Positions 9,501 through 16,662 of a DNA stretch of 49,226 bases are shown one piece after another. This DNA comes from Rhodopirellula sp. SM50 (lineage in GTDB: Bacteria; Planctomycetota; Planctomycetia; Pirellulales; Pirellulaceae). Made by a program: the position numbers and the translations under genes. Where the stretch lies: NCBI RefSeq assembly GCF_002289565.1, contig NZ_NTFY01000047.1:1-49226 (forward strand), in the 5' to 3' direction. The notes beneath the pieces were generated by a model. It was not told where the DNA came from and ran no database searches. It saw only the letters and a program-made list of their open reading frames with translations. How positions within the stretch are numbered: the stretch's first letter is position 1; every line of letters starts with the position of its first letter.

Positions 9501-10606
9501 TTGTCGTCGCGGACGCGGATCCAATGGTCGTGAAAGCCGCCGCCCAAGCCGTCCAATTTCAACGCCGGCATGTGACACTCGATGCATCCCGTTGTCGGTG
9601 AAACCGGGCAGACGACATGCGCCGCGTTGGTCTGGCTCGTCTCTGAAATCTCAGCATGACAGGCGAGGCAGTTTTGTTCGTGTTCCAGCGGAGTCGTTGC
9701 TGAAATGGTCTGATGAGGATTGTGACAGGTCGTGCACTTGAGTCGTCCGCCGGATTGTACGAAACACTCGCTGCGAAGCAGGCCGACGGGTTGGAAACGT
9801 GCCAACAGATCCGGGTACTGACGCAATTGCTTTCGCGAGATGTCGCGCGGCATTCGATGGCAGTCGCCACATAGTTGCAATTCCGATTCGGCATCCCAAT
9901 CGGCACGCCCCACCGAAAACGGCGGAGGTGATTTCATGGCTCGTGCCTGACGAACATGTTCACTCGCCGGACCATGACATTTCTCGCAGTTCACGTTGGG
10001 AGTCAGGTCGACGATTTGCTGGTCGACGATCTCGCCGGTCGTGACATGGCAGTACACGCACTTGCGCATGATCCGGCCTTCGTGACGATGACCGAATAGC
10101 TCCGCCGCCGTTTCCGGAATGCCGTCATGCTGGCCGGGCGTTTTGCCCAATGAGTTGGCAGCCGCCATCCAGGACACTCGGTGTTCCAACGCCACCGTTC
10201 CTTCGTCCGGGTCGGGCAAAAGCGAAAGCAACGTCATCGACTTGTGACCGAACGCGTACTCCAGGCGAAACGGCTGATCCCCGAACTTCTCGGGGATGCG
10301 GACGAACAAGCCTTGATCGTCGGCGTGGTAGGTGTAGGTGCCGAACGGTTCCCCGGCGTCATACGACTTGCCGACGAACTGACTGGCCACCTCGGGTTCC
10401 TTGGTGCTGCGAAAGGTCGTCGCGTGGCCATGGTGGCTGTGCAACTGATAGTTCTCGCCGTGGCATTCCAAGCAGACTTGGCGACCGACATACGTCGGTT
10501 CGTTCGCCTGCACGGTGGGGGCGACGGTGGGTGGGGCGTGCCTTGAGACCATGCTGCCGAGCACGACCAAGACGATCAGCACGGCCGCGACGGGGATACG
10601 ATTCAA
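9497..10606 (-). CDS. Periplasmic multiheme c-type cytochrome (seven CxxCH)
   Basis: 369 residues with an N-terminal hydrophobic signal/anchor (about 5-20). Seven haem-binding CxxCH motifs are visible: CLECH, CVYCH, CEKCH, CGDCH, CTTCH, CLACH and CIECH. The organisation resembles cytochrome c554-family electron carriers (MultiheCytC / cytochrome_C554). The protein should be exported by Sec and matured in the periplasm or as a membrane-tethered protein. The terminal TGA overlaps the ATG of the TPR lipoprotein gene by 4 bp. Multiheme cytochromes next to TPR proteins are common in planctomycetes, where their electron donor is mostly unknown; no dedicated oxidase or reductase lies in this window. 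Confidence 0.92.
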   Translation of the reverse strand: MNRIPVAAVLIVLVVLGSMVSRHAPPTVAPTVQANEPTYVGRQVCLECHGENYQLHSHHGHATTFRSTKEPEVASQFVGKSYDAGEPFGTYTYHADDQGLFVRIPEKFGDQPFRLEYAFGHKSMTLLSLLPDPDEGTVALEHRVSWMAAANSLGKTPGQHDGIPETAAELFGHRHEGRIMRKCVYCHVTTGEIVDQQIVDLTPNVNCEKCHGPASEHVRQARAMKSPPPFSVGRADWDAESELQLCGDCHRMPRDISRKQLRQYPDLLARFQPVGLLRSECFVQSGGRLKCTTCHNPHQTISATTPLEHEQNCLACHAEISETSQTNAAHVVCPVSPTTGCIECHMPALKLDGLGGGFHDHWIRVRDDK

Positions 10607-10726
10607 AACGGACTCCTGGGAATTCGACAGCGCCTGATGGACAACGCTGCATTGTATCAGGCCGTCCGGCCTGCTTGCCCGCCGCGATCAGCCTGTCGTC
10701 TGGTCCCAATCCAGCGGCGAAAACCC

Positions 10727-10960
10727 AATGCCACTCGCTTTGACGCCAAACGCTGTGTTTTTTGTTAGCGGTAGGGCGCGAGCGGGCTGTCGTTTTTGTG
10801 AGCCGCGACGCGTTAGCGGCCGGGCACAGCGACGTTGCCCGAGGCCTTACGGCCAGCGGCTCACCATTGACTCAGCAGAACCCGACTAAATCGACAGCCC
10901 GCGAGCCCTCCGGTCTTTCACGGTGCAACCGAACGGCTCGTGGGCTGTCGATTGGAACAC
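10727..10960. repeat. Composite of palindromic repeat units (TTAGCGG family)
   Basis: Starts with CCCAATGCCACTCGCTTTG and TGTTAGCGGTAGGGCGCGAGC, as in the copy after fliW, but is then interrupted. The insert 10784-10900 (117 bp) begins GGGCTGTCG and ends CGACAGCCC, is flanked by the 6-mer GCGAGC on both sides, and itself holds a hairpin (GTGAGCCGC ... GCGGCTCAC). After it comes a second hairpin with arms AATCGACAGCCCGCGAGCC and GGCTCGTGGGCTGTCGATT around the loop CTCCGGTCTTTCACGG... The remaining sequence from 10607 to 10726 and 10961 to 11167 shows no convincing gene. Confidence 0.65.
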
Positions 10961-11167
10961 CGCACTCGTCATCGTTTCCCCGTCAGGTCACAGCGGTTGT
11001 AGCGGTCACCGCATTGCGGACGTCGTCTACCCGTGGTGAAAGCCCTTGCGTGCGCCGCTTGATGACCGATTGCGGCGAATCCTTCAAGGCAACGACCGTT
11101 TACTGAGCGGGATTGCTCTGAACGGGCTGATCGATCGCCCCGGTTTGTCTTCGCACGGCCTCCCCTG

Positions 11168-11950
11168 ATGAACTCCACCACCGGCATCACCTCGCGGCGA
11201 CGCTTTGCCTTTTGGCTCGGCTTCGGCATGCTCTCGCTCGGCGAGCGGAGCACAGCCCGCGCGCTCGATGATCTGGCTGCGGTGTCAACGTCGATTGCCG
11301 GCAGCGATGGAATCGACCTGCTTCCGAACAATCCGAGTCCGTCCGACGGGGTCGTCCGAGAGTCGCTCGCGGAACACTGGTCGATCGCGCACAACGCGTC
11401 CTGGCGTTGGTATGAACGTGAGAACCTTGTCCGTGGAGTCTGGAAAACCACCGGCGTGACCATCCCTATCCACCGGGAAACAGGGCAAGTCTACACCGGG
11501 CAGACCGGGTACCTCGATGAAAGCCTGGTACCCGACGTGATCTTGACCCCGGCCGATCGAAAACGGTTGAGCCGCCCCTTGTTTGCGGTCAATTCGTGGC
11601 AGGACCGTCAGGTCGCGATCAAGCCGTCGTTGGCCGATCTGGTCTTCGATATCCAAGACCCAGAAACAATGCCGGTCGAATTCGGCGACCGCTCGCAACG
11701 TGACGCCGGTCGTTCGAGCGAGGAGCGACGCGGTCGTCACGGGCGACCACCGAGCGAGTGGCTGCGCAGTCTGACGACCCGCGAAATCAGAATCTGGCTT
11801 GCGAAAGTAGAGATCCAAGAGGCGCTCGTCAGTGGCATGACCTTTCGAACCCATCTGACCCGCGATCATCTGTTTGATTCCGATCGAATCGCGGGCCTAA
11901 CTGACGCGGAACTGGCCGAGCTTCACGGTGCCGCCCACGCAGGATTCTAA
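11168..11950 (+). CDS. Hypothetical exported protein with Tat-like N-terminus
   Basis: 260 residues, not recognised. The N-terminus (TSRRRFAFWLGFGMLSLG) has a twin-arginine-like R-R-x-F-A start followed by a hydrophobic segment, suggesting Tat or Sec export. The central part is rich in aromatic residues (SIAHNASWRWYERENLVRGVWK), which looks like an ordered, secreted domain. A basic, low-complexity stretch follows at about 175-195, then a helical C-terminus ending ELAELHGAAHAGF. There is no cysteine-rich motif or repeated unit. The genes on both sides are on the opposite strand, so it is probably transcribed alone. Codon use looks like its neighbours. It may be a planctomycete-specific conserved protein, but this is not tested here. 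Confidence 0.7.
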   Translation: MNSTTGITSRRRFAFWLGFGMLSLGERSTARALDDLAAVSTSIAGSDGIDLLPNNPSPSDGVVRESLAEHWSIAHNASWRWYERENLVRGVWKTTGVTIPIHRETGQVYTGQTGYLDESLVPDVILTPADRKRLSRPLFAVNSWQDRQVAIKPSLADLVFDIQDPETMPVEFGDRSQRDAGRSSEERRGRHGRPPSEWLRSLTTREIRIWLAKVEIQEALVSGMTFRTHLTRDHLFDSDRIAGLTDAELAELHGAAHAGF

Positions 11951-12053
11951 CGGCCTGTCGATTGAGTCGGCGTCCGAGATCAGCAGGGATTCAGCAACCG
12001 TTGGTGTCCAGCCTTTAGGCGTCTCCACTCGCTGCGGAGCAGCGCCACCGGGC

Positions 12054-12208
12054 GGCTAAAGCCCAATACCGCTAAGTTAAGCGTCGTTTCTTCAGATGAG
12101 GGCCCGTAGGCTCGCGCCAAACGGCTGATATTCGTTTGATATCAGCCGGTTCGCGCCAGCGTCCGGGCCCCCTCATTGATGTTAACTTAGCGGCATTGGG
12201 CTAAAGCC
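12054..12208. repeat. About 155-bp imperfect palindrome
   Basis: Outer arms 12054-12080 and 12182-12208 pair as inverted repeats with 3 mismatches in 27 (left CTAAAGCCCAATACCGCTAA; right TTAGCGGCATTGGGCTAA). Inner arms also pair: ATGAGGGCCCGTAGGCTCGC with GCCAGCGTCCGGGCCCCCTC, and the centre CGGCTGATATTCG with TTTGATATCAGCCG. It shares TTAGCGG and CCCAAT words with the other palindromic repeats in the window. It lies between the hypothetical gene ending at 11950 and the DUF1080 cassette. Apart from this, 11951-12226 shows nothing coding. Confidence 0.7.
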
Positions 12209-12232
12209 TGCACACCAACACTTGAGCCCGTG

Positions 12233-12500
12233 TCATTCGTACCTGCCCCCTTTGCCGCGGCTCTTGCTGAAAGCCGCCTTATCGAGCCGGGTCGAACTGG
12301 AAGAGCGGCTTGTCTTGGGGAGGCAGCGGGCCCGCATTTCTGGCACGGTACTTTGAGAAACAGTCGGGGTTGGGCTTCTCGGCCAGCGGGCAACGAACGG
12401 GACACCGATTCCGCCCTGCAGGATCGACTTCTTGCGTCCGTTTCTGCCTCCGGATGTTCCGACGGAACATCCAATTCCAAACCCCTCGCCGGTCGCAGAG
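12233..12500 (-). pseudogene. Sulfatase C-terminal fragment (remnant)
   Basis: Reading the minus strand, the segment at about 12381-12451 translates to SGGRNGRKKSILQGGIGVPF followed by VARWP. This strongly resembles the conserved sulfatase segment (G-x-K-x-S-x-x-E-G-G-I-R-V-P-F-I-x-R-W-P) that follows the catalytic core. Nothing upstream resembles the rest of a sulfatase; the frame instead runs into the end of the DUF1080 gene, and after the WP the frame appears shifted. The final codons (GGRYE and stop) are supplied by the inverted-repeat motif at 12227-12253. This is best read as the relic of a sulfatase gene once adjacent to the DUF1080 gene. Confidence 0.5.
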
Positions 12501-13250
12501 TCATACATCGTGGTTCTCAACCACCCAGATGTTGCGGAACTTCACCTTGGAGCCATGTTCCTGCAGCACGATGGGCGAAGTCGATTCTTCGGGGAAGGCG
12601 GCATACTTGTTGCGCCGGAGCGACAGCTTGACGTCGTCATGAATCAACTTCCCGTTGAGCCGAATCGTGACGCGGGCAGCGCCCTTCTCGGTCATGAATC
12701 CGTTGCGGCCGATGTTCGCCGCCTGGTACTCCAGGTCGACCGTTTGCCACACGCCTGGCCCCAATCCAGCATTCATGTCGGGGGCACGGATTTGATAGAT
12801 CGCGCCGCAGTCGCCCATGCCCGGGCTTTCTTTGCCTGCGCTGCTAAGAATCTGCAACTCGTAGAGCGGCCCGAAGAAAACCCCACTGTTGCCGCTGCCT
12901 TCCTCCGGCAACTGAAACTCAAGGTGCAGGCGATAGTCACCGAATTTCTGTTTCGTACAGAGAAACTGTTTGCGTCGCTTGCCCTCGAATTCGAAGGCAA
13001 TCTCCATCGCCTTGTCATCGACCAGCTTCCACTGAACTTCCTGCTGATCATCGTTCGGGTTGATCCACTGCCAGGAGAACGGCTTCCAGGCATCGAAGTC
13101 CGTGCCATCAAACAGCACCACGGCCCCGTCCGGCGGGGCCAGTCCGAGTGTCGGCGTTGAAGTGTCTTGCGCGGCGACTGGCGAACCTGCTGCCACCGAT
13201 AACGCGGCCGTCAGCACAAACAGGCGGTGAAGTACATGTCCTGGTGTCAT
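12501..13250 (-). CDS. DUF1080 (3-keto-disaccharide hydrolase-like) secreted protein
   Basis: 249 residues with a Sec signal peptide (VLHRLFVLTAALSVAAGSPVAA, cleaved near residue 28). The mature part is a single DUF1080 domain, a concanavalin-like jelly roll: GAVVLFDGTDFDAWKPF at its start, then LHLEFQLPEEGSGNSGVFF, a GAIYQI segment, and the terminal KVKFRNIWVVE motif. Members of this family include 3-keto-glycoside hydrolases and are greatly expanded in planctomycetes, where they are thought to act on sugars outside the cytoplasm. The gene is enclosed by the inverted repeats at 12227 and 13322 and is followed by a sulfatase remnant, consistent with a former polysaccharide-degradation locus. 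Confidence 0.9.
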   Translation of the reverse strand: MTPGHVLHRLFVLTAALSVAAGSPVAAQDTSTPTLGLAPPDGAVVLFDGTDFDAWKPFSWQWINPNDDQQEVQWKLVDDKAMEIAFEFEGKRRKQFLCTKQKFGDYRLHLEFQLPEEGSGNSGVFFGPLYELQILSSAGKESPGMGDCGAIYQIRAPDMNAGLGPGVWQTVDLEYQAANIGRNGFMTEKGAARVTIRLNGKLIHDDVKLSLRRNKYAAFPEESTSPIVLQEHGSKVKFRNIWVVENHDV

Positions 13251-13346
13251 CCATTGTCTCCGGTGAGTGCATGGGAATGCAGGTCATTGAGCTGAAAAAG
13301 GGTCAGGAGCGAATGATACGGGAGGAGTGATGGCGGCGAAGTGACT

Positions 13347-13895
13347 TCAGTCGAAGAGGGACGGGTCGAACAGGGACGGGGGATCGATGGCGATCTCGCA
13401 GCTTGCCTTGGCGAGCGTGAGTTGGAGCGGGGCGTCGCGGGGCGGGTGATCGCTGCCGGCGGCCGTCACGTGCTCGATCGTTTTTTCCGCCGGGTCGATG
13501 ATCAGATAATGCGGGACGTCGTTCTCACGGCACAGCGTGCGTTTTGCCGTCAGGTCTCGGCCGCGGGTGGAGTCCGACAAGACCTCCACGACCAGCTCTG
13601 GTGGCCGTTGGAGGTGTTTTTCAGGCTGGTCGCCACAAATGACCATCAGGTCCGGGCGGATCACGGTGTCGTCGCCGATGATCCAGTCCAGATTGGTGTA
13701 CACCTCGCAGGGGCATTGATGCTGGTCGATTTGGTTTCCGATCATCCGTGACAACCGGGAGATGACGCGTTCGTGCGGGCCGAACGGTGACGGCCCCATC
13801 GAGATGGCGACGCCGTCGATCAGCTCCCAGTCGCCTTCCCAGCGGGCGTAGTCTTCCAGCGTGTAATGGGGGATGTAGCGTGGTACGGTGCTCAT
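13347..13895 (-). CDS. Uma2-family (DUF820) putative endonuclease
   Basis: 182 residues from the ATG at 13895; the open frame continues upstream, but the family start is MSTVPRYIPHYTLEDYARWE. Uma2/DUF820 proteins have a restriction-endonuclease-like PD-(D/E)xK fold. The key residues are visible as VIRPDLMVICG (Asp) and PPELVVEVLSDSTRGRD (Glu), followed by KRTLCRENDVPHYLIID. They are abundant in cyanobacteria and planctomycetes as short stand-alone genes with unknown substrate, possibly linked to mobile DNA. The gene is divergent from the SLC13-type permease, with an 846-bp gap filled mainly by a tandem repeat. Confidence 0.85.
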   Translation of the reverse strand: MSTVPRYIPHYTLEDYARWEGDWELIDGVAISMGPSPFGPHERVISRLSRMIGNQIDQHQCPCEVYTNLDWIIGDDTVIRPDLMVICGDQPEKHLQRPPELVVEVLSDSTRGRDLTAKRTLCRENDVPHYLIIDPAEKTIEHVTAAGSDHPPRDAPLQLTLAKASCEIAIDPPSLFDPSLFD

Positions 13896-14024
13896 CGAGA
13901 CGTGCTCTGTGGGAACGGTTGCCGGTTTGCGGTGAAGACACTCGATTGTAGCGGCGGTGCCGGGTCGCGGCCAAGCGAGCCAGCCGGACGCCGGATCGGC
14001 GATGGCGTGGAAAAACCCCGAACG

Positions 14025-14612
14025 ACCGGAGGGCTCGCGCCCTGCCGCTAACAAAAGACGGAAGGTGTTAGCGGAACGGCGCGAGCCGTCCGGTTGCAGC
14101 ATGGAATTGCCCCGAAACACCGGAGGGCTCGCGCCCTGCCGCTAACAAAAACGGGAGGTGTTAGCGGAACGGCGCGAGCCGTCCGGTTGCAGCATGGAAT
14201 TGCCCCGAAACACCGGAGGGCTCGCGCCCTGCCGCTAACAAAAACGGGAGGTGTTAGCGGAACGGCGCGAGCCGTCCGGTTGCAGCATGGAATTGCCCCG
14301 AAACACCGGAGGGCTCGCGCCCTGCCGCTAACAAAAACGGGAGGTGTTAGCGGAACGGCGCGAGCCGTCCGGTTGCAGCATGGAATTGCCCCGAAACACC
14401 GGAGGGCTCGCGCCCTGCCGCTAACAAAAACGGGAGGTGTTAGCGGAACGGCGCGAGCCGTCCGGTTGCAGCATGGAATTGCCCCGAAACACCGGAGGGC
14501 TCGCGCCCTGCCGCTAACAAAAACGGGAGGTGTTAGCGGAACGGCGCGAGCCGTCCGGTTGCAGCATGGAATTGCCCCGAAACACCGGAGGGCTCGCGCC
14601 CTGCCGCTAACA
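14025..14612. repeat. 93-bp tandem repeat, six units plus a partial, each a palindrome
   Basis: Units start with ACCGGAGGGCTCGCGCCCTG at 14025, 14119, 14212, 14305, 14398, 14491 and 14584 (the last is partial, to about 14612). The first unit is 94 bp with small differences; the other five read as identical. Within each unit, CCGGAGGGCTCGCGCCC and CGGCGCGAGCCGTCCGG, plus GCCGCTAACA and TGTTAGCGG, form the two arms of a hairpin. The arms match the dispersed repeats at 10727 and 18857. Because 93 is a multiple of three and no stop occurs, the array stays open in frame with the downstream permease gene. The rest of 13896-14741 shows nothing else. Confidence 0.9.
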
Positions 14613-14741
14613 CGAGATCGGCTGCTTCAACCGACGCGCCGGCTGGCGGGAAACCGATCCGAAGGTTCCCAGGTAGCGTGTTTTGGCGGTTCGGTGGTAC
14701 GGTATGCAAATCAAATCCGTTTCTGCGTCGCAGGTCTTCGA

Positions 14742-16154
14742 ATGATTTTGATCGACACTTTGTTTACCGGCCCTCCCTTGCTTGCCAGTTCGGTGGAGGA
14801 AGCTCCGATCGAACCCGCCTCCGCCGGCGTGATGTTGCTGTTTGCCGCCGTGATGTGCGCCACCTACGTGGGCGTTGCGATCGAGCGATTTCACAAAACG
14901 GTCGCGGCGCTGTGTGGTGCGGCGGTGTTGGTGGTGCTCGGGCTGGCGTTGGGTCTGTTTGAGTACCCGAAGCTGTATGAGTTTTTGAAGGAAGACCTGA
15001 ATATTTTTGGCGTGATCATCGGCACAGGAATCCTGGTCGATGTGGTCGGAAAAAGTGGCCTGTTTCATTTTTTGTCGATGTGGATCGTCCGCTTCACCGG
15101 TGGGTCGGCGTCCAAGCTGTATCTGACCTTGTGCTTGGTCACGTTCGTGTTCGTCGCGGTGCTGACGATTGTTCCCGCCATGTTGATCCTTTCGTCGTTG
15201 GTGCTGGTGATCTGTCGCTCGCTGAATTACAAGCCGATGCCGTTCTTGCTGAGTGTGGCGATCTGTGCCAACAGTGGGGCGATCGCCACGTTTGCCAGCG
15301 GGCTGCCGAACATCATGATCGGCACGGCGGCGGGAATCCCCTATGCCCATTTCTTGCAAGTCAGCTTGCCATACGCGGTGGTTTCACTGGTGATCGCGAT
15401 CGCGGCACTGCGTTTCTTCTTTCGCAATGACTTGCCGTGGAAGCAAACAGAGGAGCAACAGGAAGCGCTGCGTGCTCAGATCGAGACGTTTGATCCCTGG
15501 GCGATGGTCGAAGACAACCGCGTGCTGCTACGCAGCGGCACGATCCTGGCGTTGACCGTGATCGGATTTGTGTTCGCGCAGCAGATGGGCGTGGGGATGG
15601 ATTTCATTGCGATGGTGGGCGCGACCGCGGCGCTATTGTTTGCGGGCAAGGGTGTAGAAGATGCGATCGGGAAGGTGAACTGGACCGTGATTTTGTTTTT
15701 CATGGGTCTGTTCATCATCATCGGTTGTGTGAAACAAACCGGCGCGTTGGCTTGGGTGGCCGAGCAAGTGATCGAGTTGTCGGGGAACGAGTTAACGCTG
15801 TTGGTTCCGCTGCTGGGCGTCTTTGCGGCGGTTGCCAGCAGCATCGTCGACAACATCCCGGTCGCCGCGACGCTGATTCCGATCGTCAAGGACATCGCGG
15901 CCGATGGCACGGTGCCGATCGAACCCTTGTGGTGGACGCTGATCATCTGCTGCAACCTGGGCGGCAACGGGACACCGATCGGATCGATCTCCTGCGTGAT
16001 CGCGATCTACGCGCTCAAGAAAGAAGCCGGTGTGCACGTCGGCTGGGGAACGTTCTTGAAGATCGGGGGTTTGATCATGTTGTTGCAGGTCGCCGGCGCG
16101 ATTGTTTACGTGCTGTTCCACTACACCAGTGGATGGACGCCGGCGTTGTCCTGA
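14742..16154 (+). CDS. SLC13/ArsB-NhaD-type ion or anion permease
   Basis: 470 residues from the ATG at 14742. A 216-residue upstream extension is open but consists of the 93-bp repeat array plus a short spacer, so it is excluded. The protein has about 10-12 hydrophobic helices and two related halves, as in the ion-transporter superfamily (SLC13/DASS, ArsB, NhaD, CitMHS). Conserved segments are SGAIATFASGLPNIMIGTAA in the first half, and SSIVDNIPVAATLIPI followed by CCNLGGNGTPIGSI in the second. These loops normally bind Na+ and the substrate. It is likely an inner-membrane secondary transporter of a dicarboxylate, sulfate-like anion or Na+/H+; the substrate cannot be read. It stands alone between divergent and convergent neighbours. 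Confidence 0.88.
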   Translation: MILIDTLFTGPPLLASSVEEAPIEPASAGVMLLFAAVMCATYVGVAIERFHKTVAALCGAAVLVVLGLALGLFEYPKLYEFLKEDLNIFGVIIGTGILVDVVGKSGLFHFLSMWIVRFTGGSASKLYLTLCLVTFVFVAVLTIVPAMLILSSLVLVICRSLNYKPMPFLLSVAICANSGAIATFASGLPNIMIGTAAGIPYAHFLQVSLPYAVVSLVIAIAALRFFFRNDLPWKQTEEQQEALRAQIETFDPWAMVEDNRVLLRSGTILALTVIGFVFAQQMGVGMDFIAMVGATAALLFAGKGVEDAIGKVNWTVILFFMGLFIIIGCVKQTGALAWVAEQVIELSGNELTLLVPLLGVFAAVASSIVDNIPVAATLIPIVKDIAADGTVPIEPLWWTLIICCNLGGNGTPIGSISCVIAIYALKKEAGVHVGWGTFLKIGGLIMLLQVAGAIVYVLFHYTSGWTPALS

Positions 16155-16161
16155 GATTGCT

Positions 16162-16512
16162 TCAGTTGTTGCTGAAGCCGTAGCCGACGGTGGTTTCGCG
16201 ACCGAGCGGGTTGCTGGCGAATGCTTCGTAGCATTGTTCGCAAAGGTCATACTGCTCGGGTCCCTCGTCGAGCTCCCTTCCGCACAGGACGTCGTCGATT
16301 TCGTCGAGCGTGTCGTGCAGACACATGCCGATTTCGGCATTGAGTTCTCGCTGCAACTGATCGTGCAGTTCAGCGAGTTGATCCAGGTCGTCTCCCTGGT
16401 CACTGTTTGGCTCGACAACATTGGCCATACGAACATCGATCTCGACGACAAACCTTGGTTCCGCTTCCGGATCGATCGTGCGTTTGCAGCGATCACAGGT
16501 GTAGTGGATCAT
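16162..16512 (-). CDS. Small zinc-binding-type hypothetical protein
   Basis: 116 residues, cytoplasmic, acidic. Two cysteine pairs, CDRC near the N-terminus and CEQC near the C-terminus, flank a helical, Asp/Glu/Gln-rich centre (DQGDDLDQLAELHDQLQREL), giving the look of a split zinc ribbon. Another cysteine-bearing stretch (MCLHDTLDEIDDVLCGRELD) lies between. No known family is recognised. It converges on the permease gene with only 7 bp between the stop codons. The composition and the regular spacing of cysteines suggest a real gene with a structural metal site; function is unknown. Confidence 0.7.
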   Translation of the reverse strand: MIHYTCDRCKRTIDPEAEPRFVVEIDVRMANVVEPNSDQGDDLDQLAELHDQLQRELNAEIGMCLHDTLDEIDDVLCGRELDEGPEQYDLCEQCYEAFASNPLGRETTVGYGFSNN

Positions 16513-16662
16513 GGGCGATTCCGACTCGCGTTACGTTCGAAGAAAGCGGTCACCCTCTTGCGAGAGTGTTCAACGAATTAAAAATGACAAGACTTTTGAT
16601 CCGCCGCTGACACCATGGTAATGGCTGTGAGCCGTAGATCGCAAGCTTTTTGCGGCAACCCG

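Larger units (their letters stand above)
12227..13322. mobile_element. Candidate inverted-repeat-bounded cassette carrying a DUF1080 gene
   Basis: Inverted copies of one 27-bp motif face outward at the two ends. Right end, plus strand: AAAGGGTCAGGAGCGAATGA at 13297 onward, continuing TACGGG. Left end, read on the minus strand from 12253: AAAGGGGGCAGGTACGAATG then ACACGGG. The enclosed 1.1 kb holds the DUF1080 gene and a sulfatase-like remnant. The (G)TCAGG core resembles sequences that flank REP/RAYT-type elements. No transposase is inside, so movement would need one elsewhere. Only the inverted repeats are directly seen; mobility is inferred. Confidence 0.4.

Noticed and set aside
14025..14612. 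CRISPR-like array
   Set aside because: Whole 93-bp units are repeated with no variable spacers and each unit is a palindrome with family members elsewhere; there are no cas genes.
14094..14741. N-terminal extension of the permease with 31-residue repeats
   Set aside because: It is the translation of intergenic hairpin repeats; the transporter fold and a sensible start begin at 14742.
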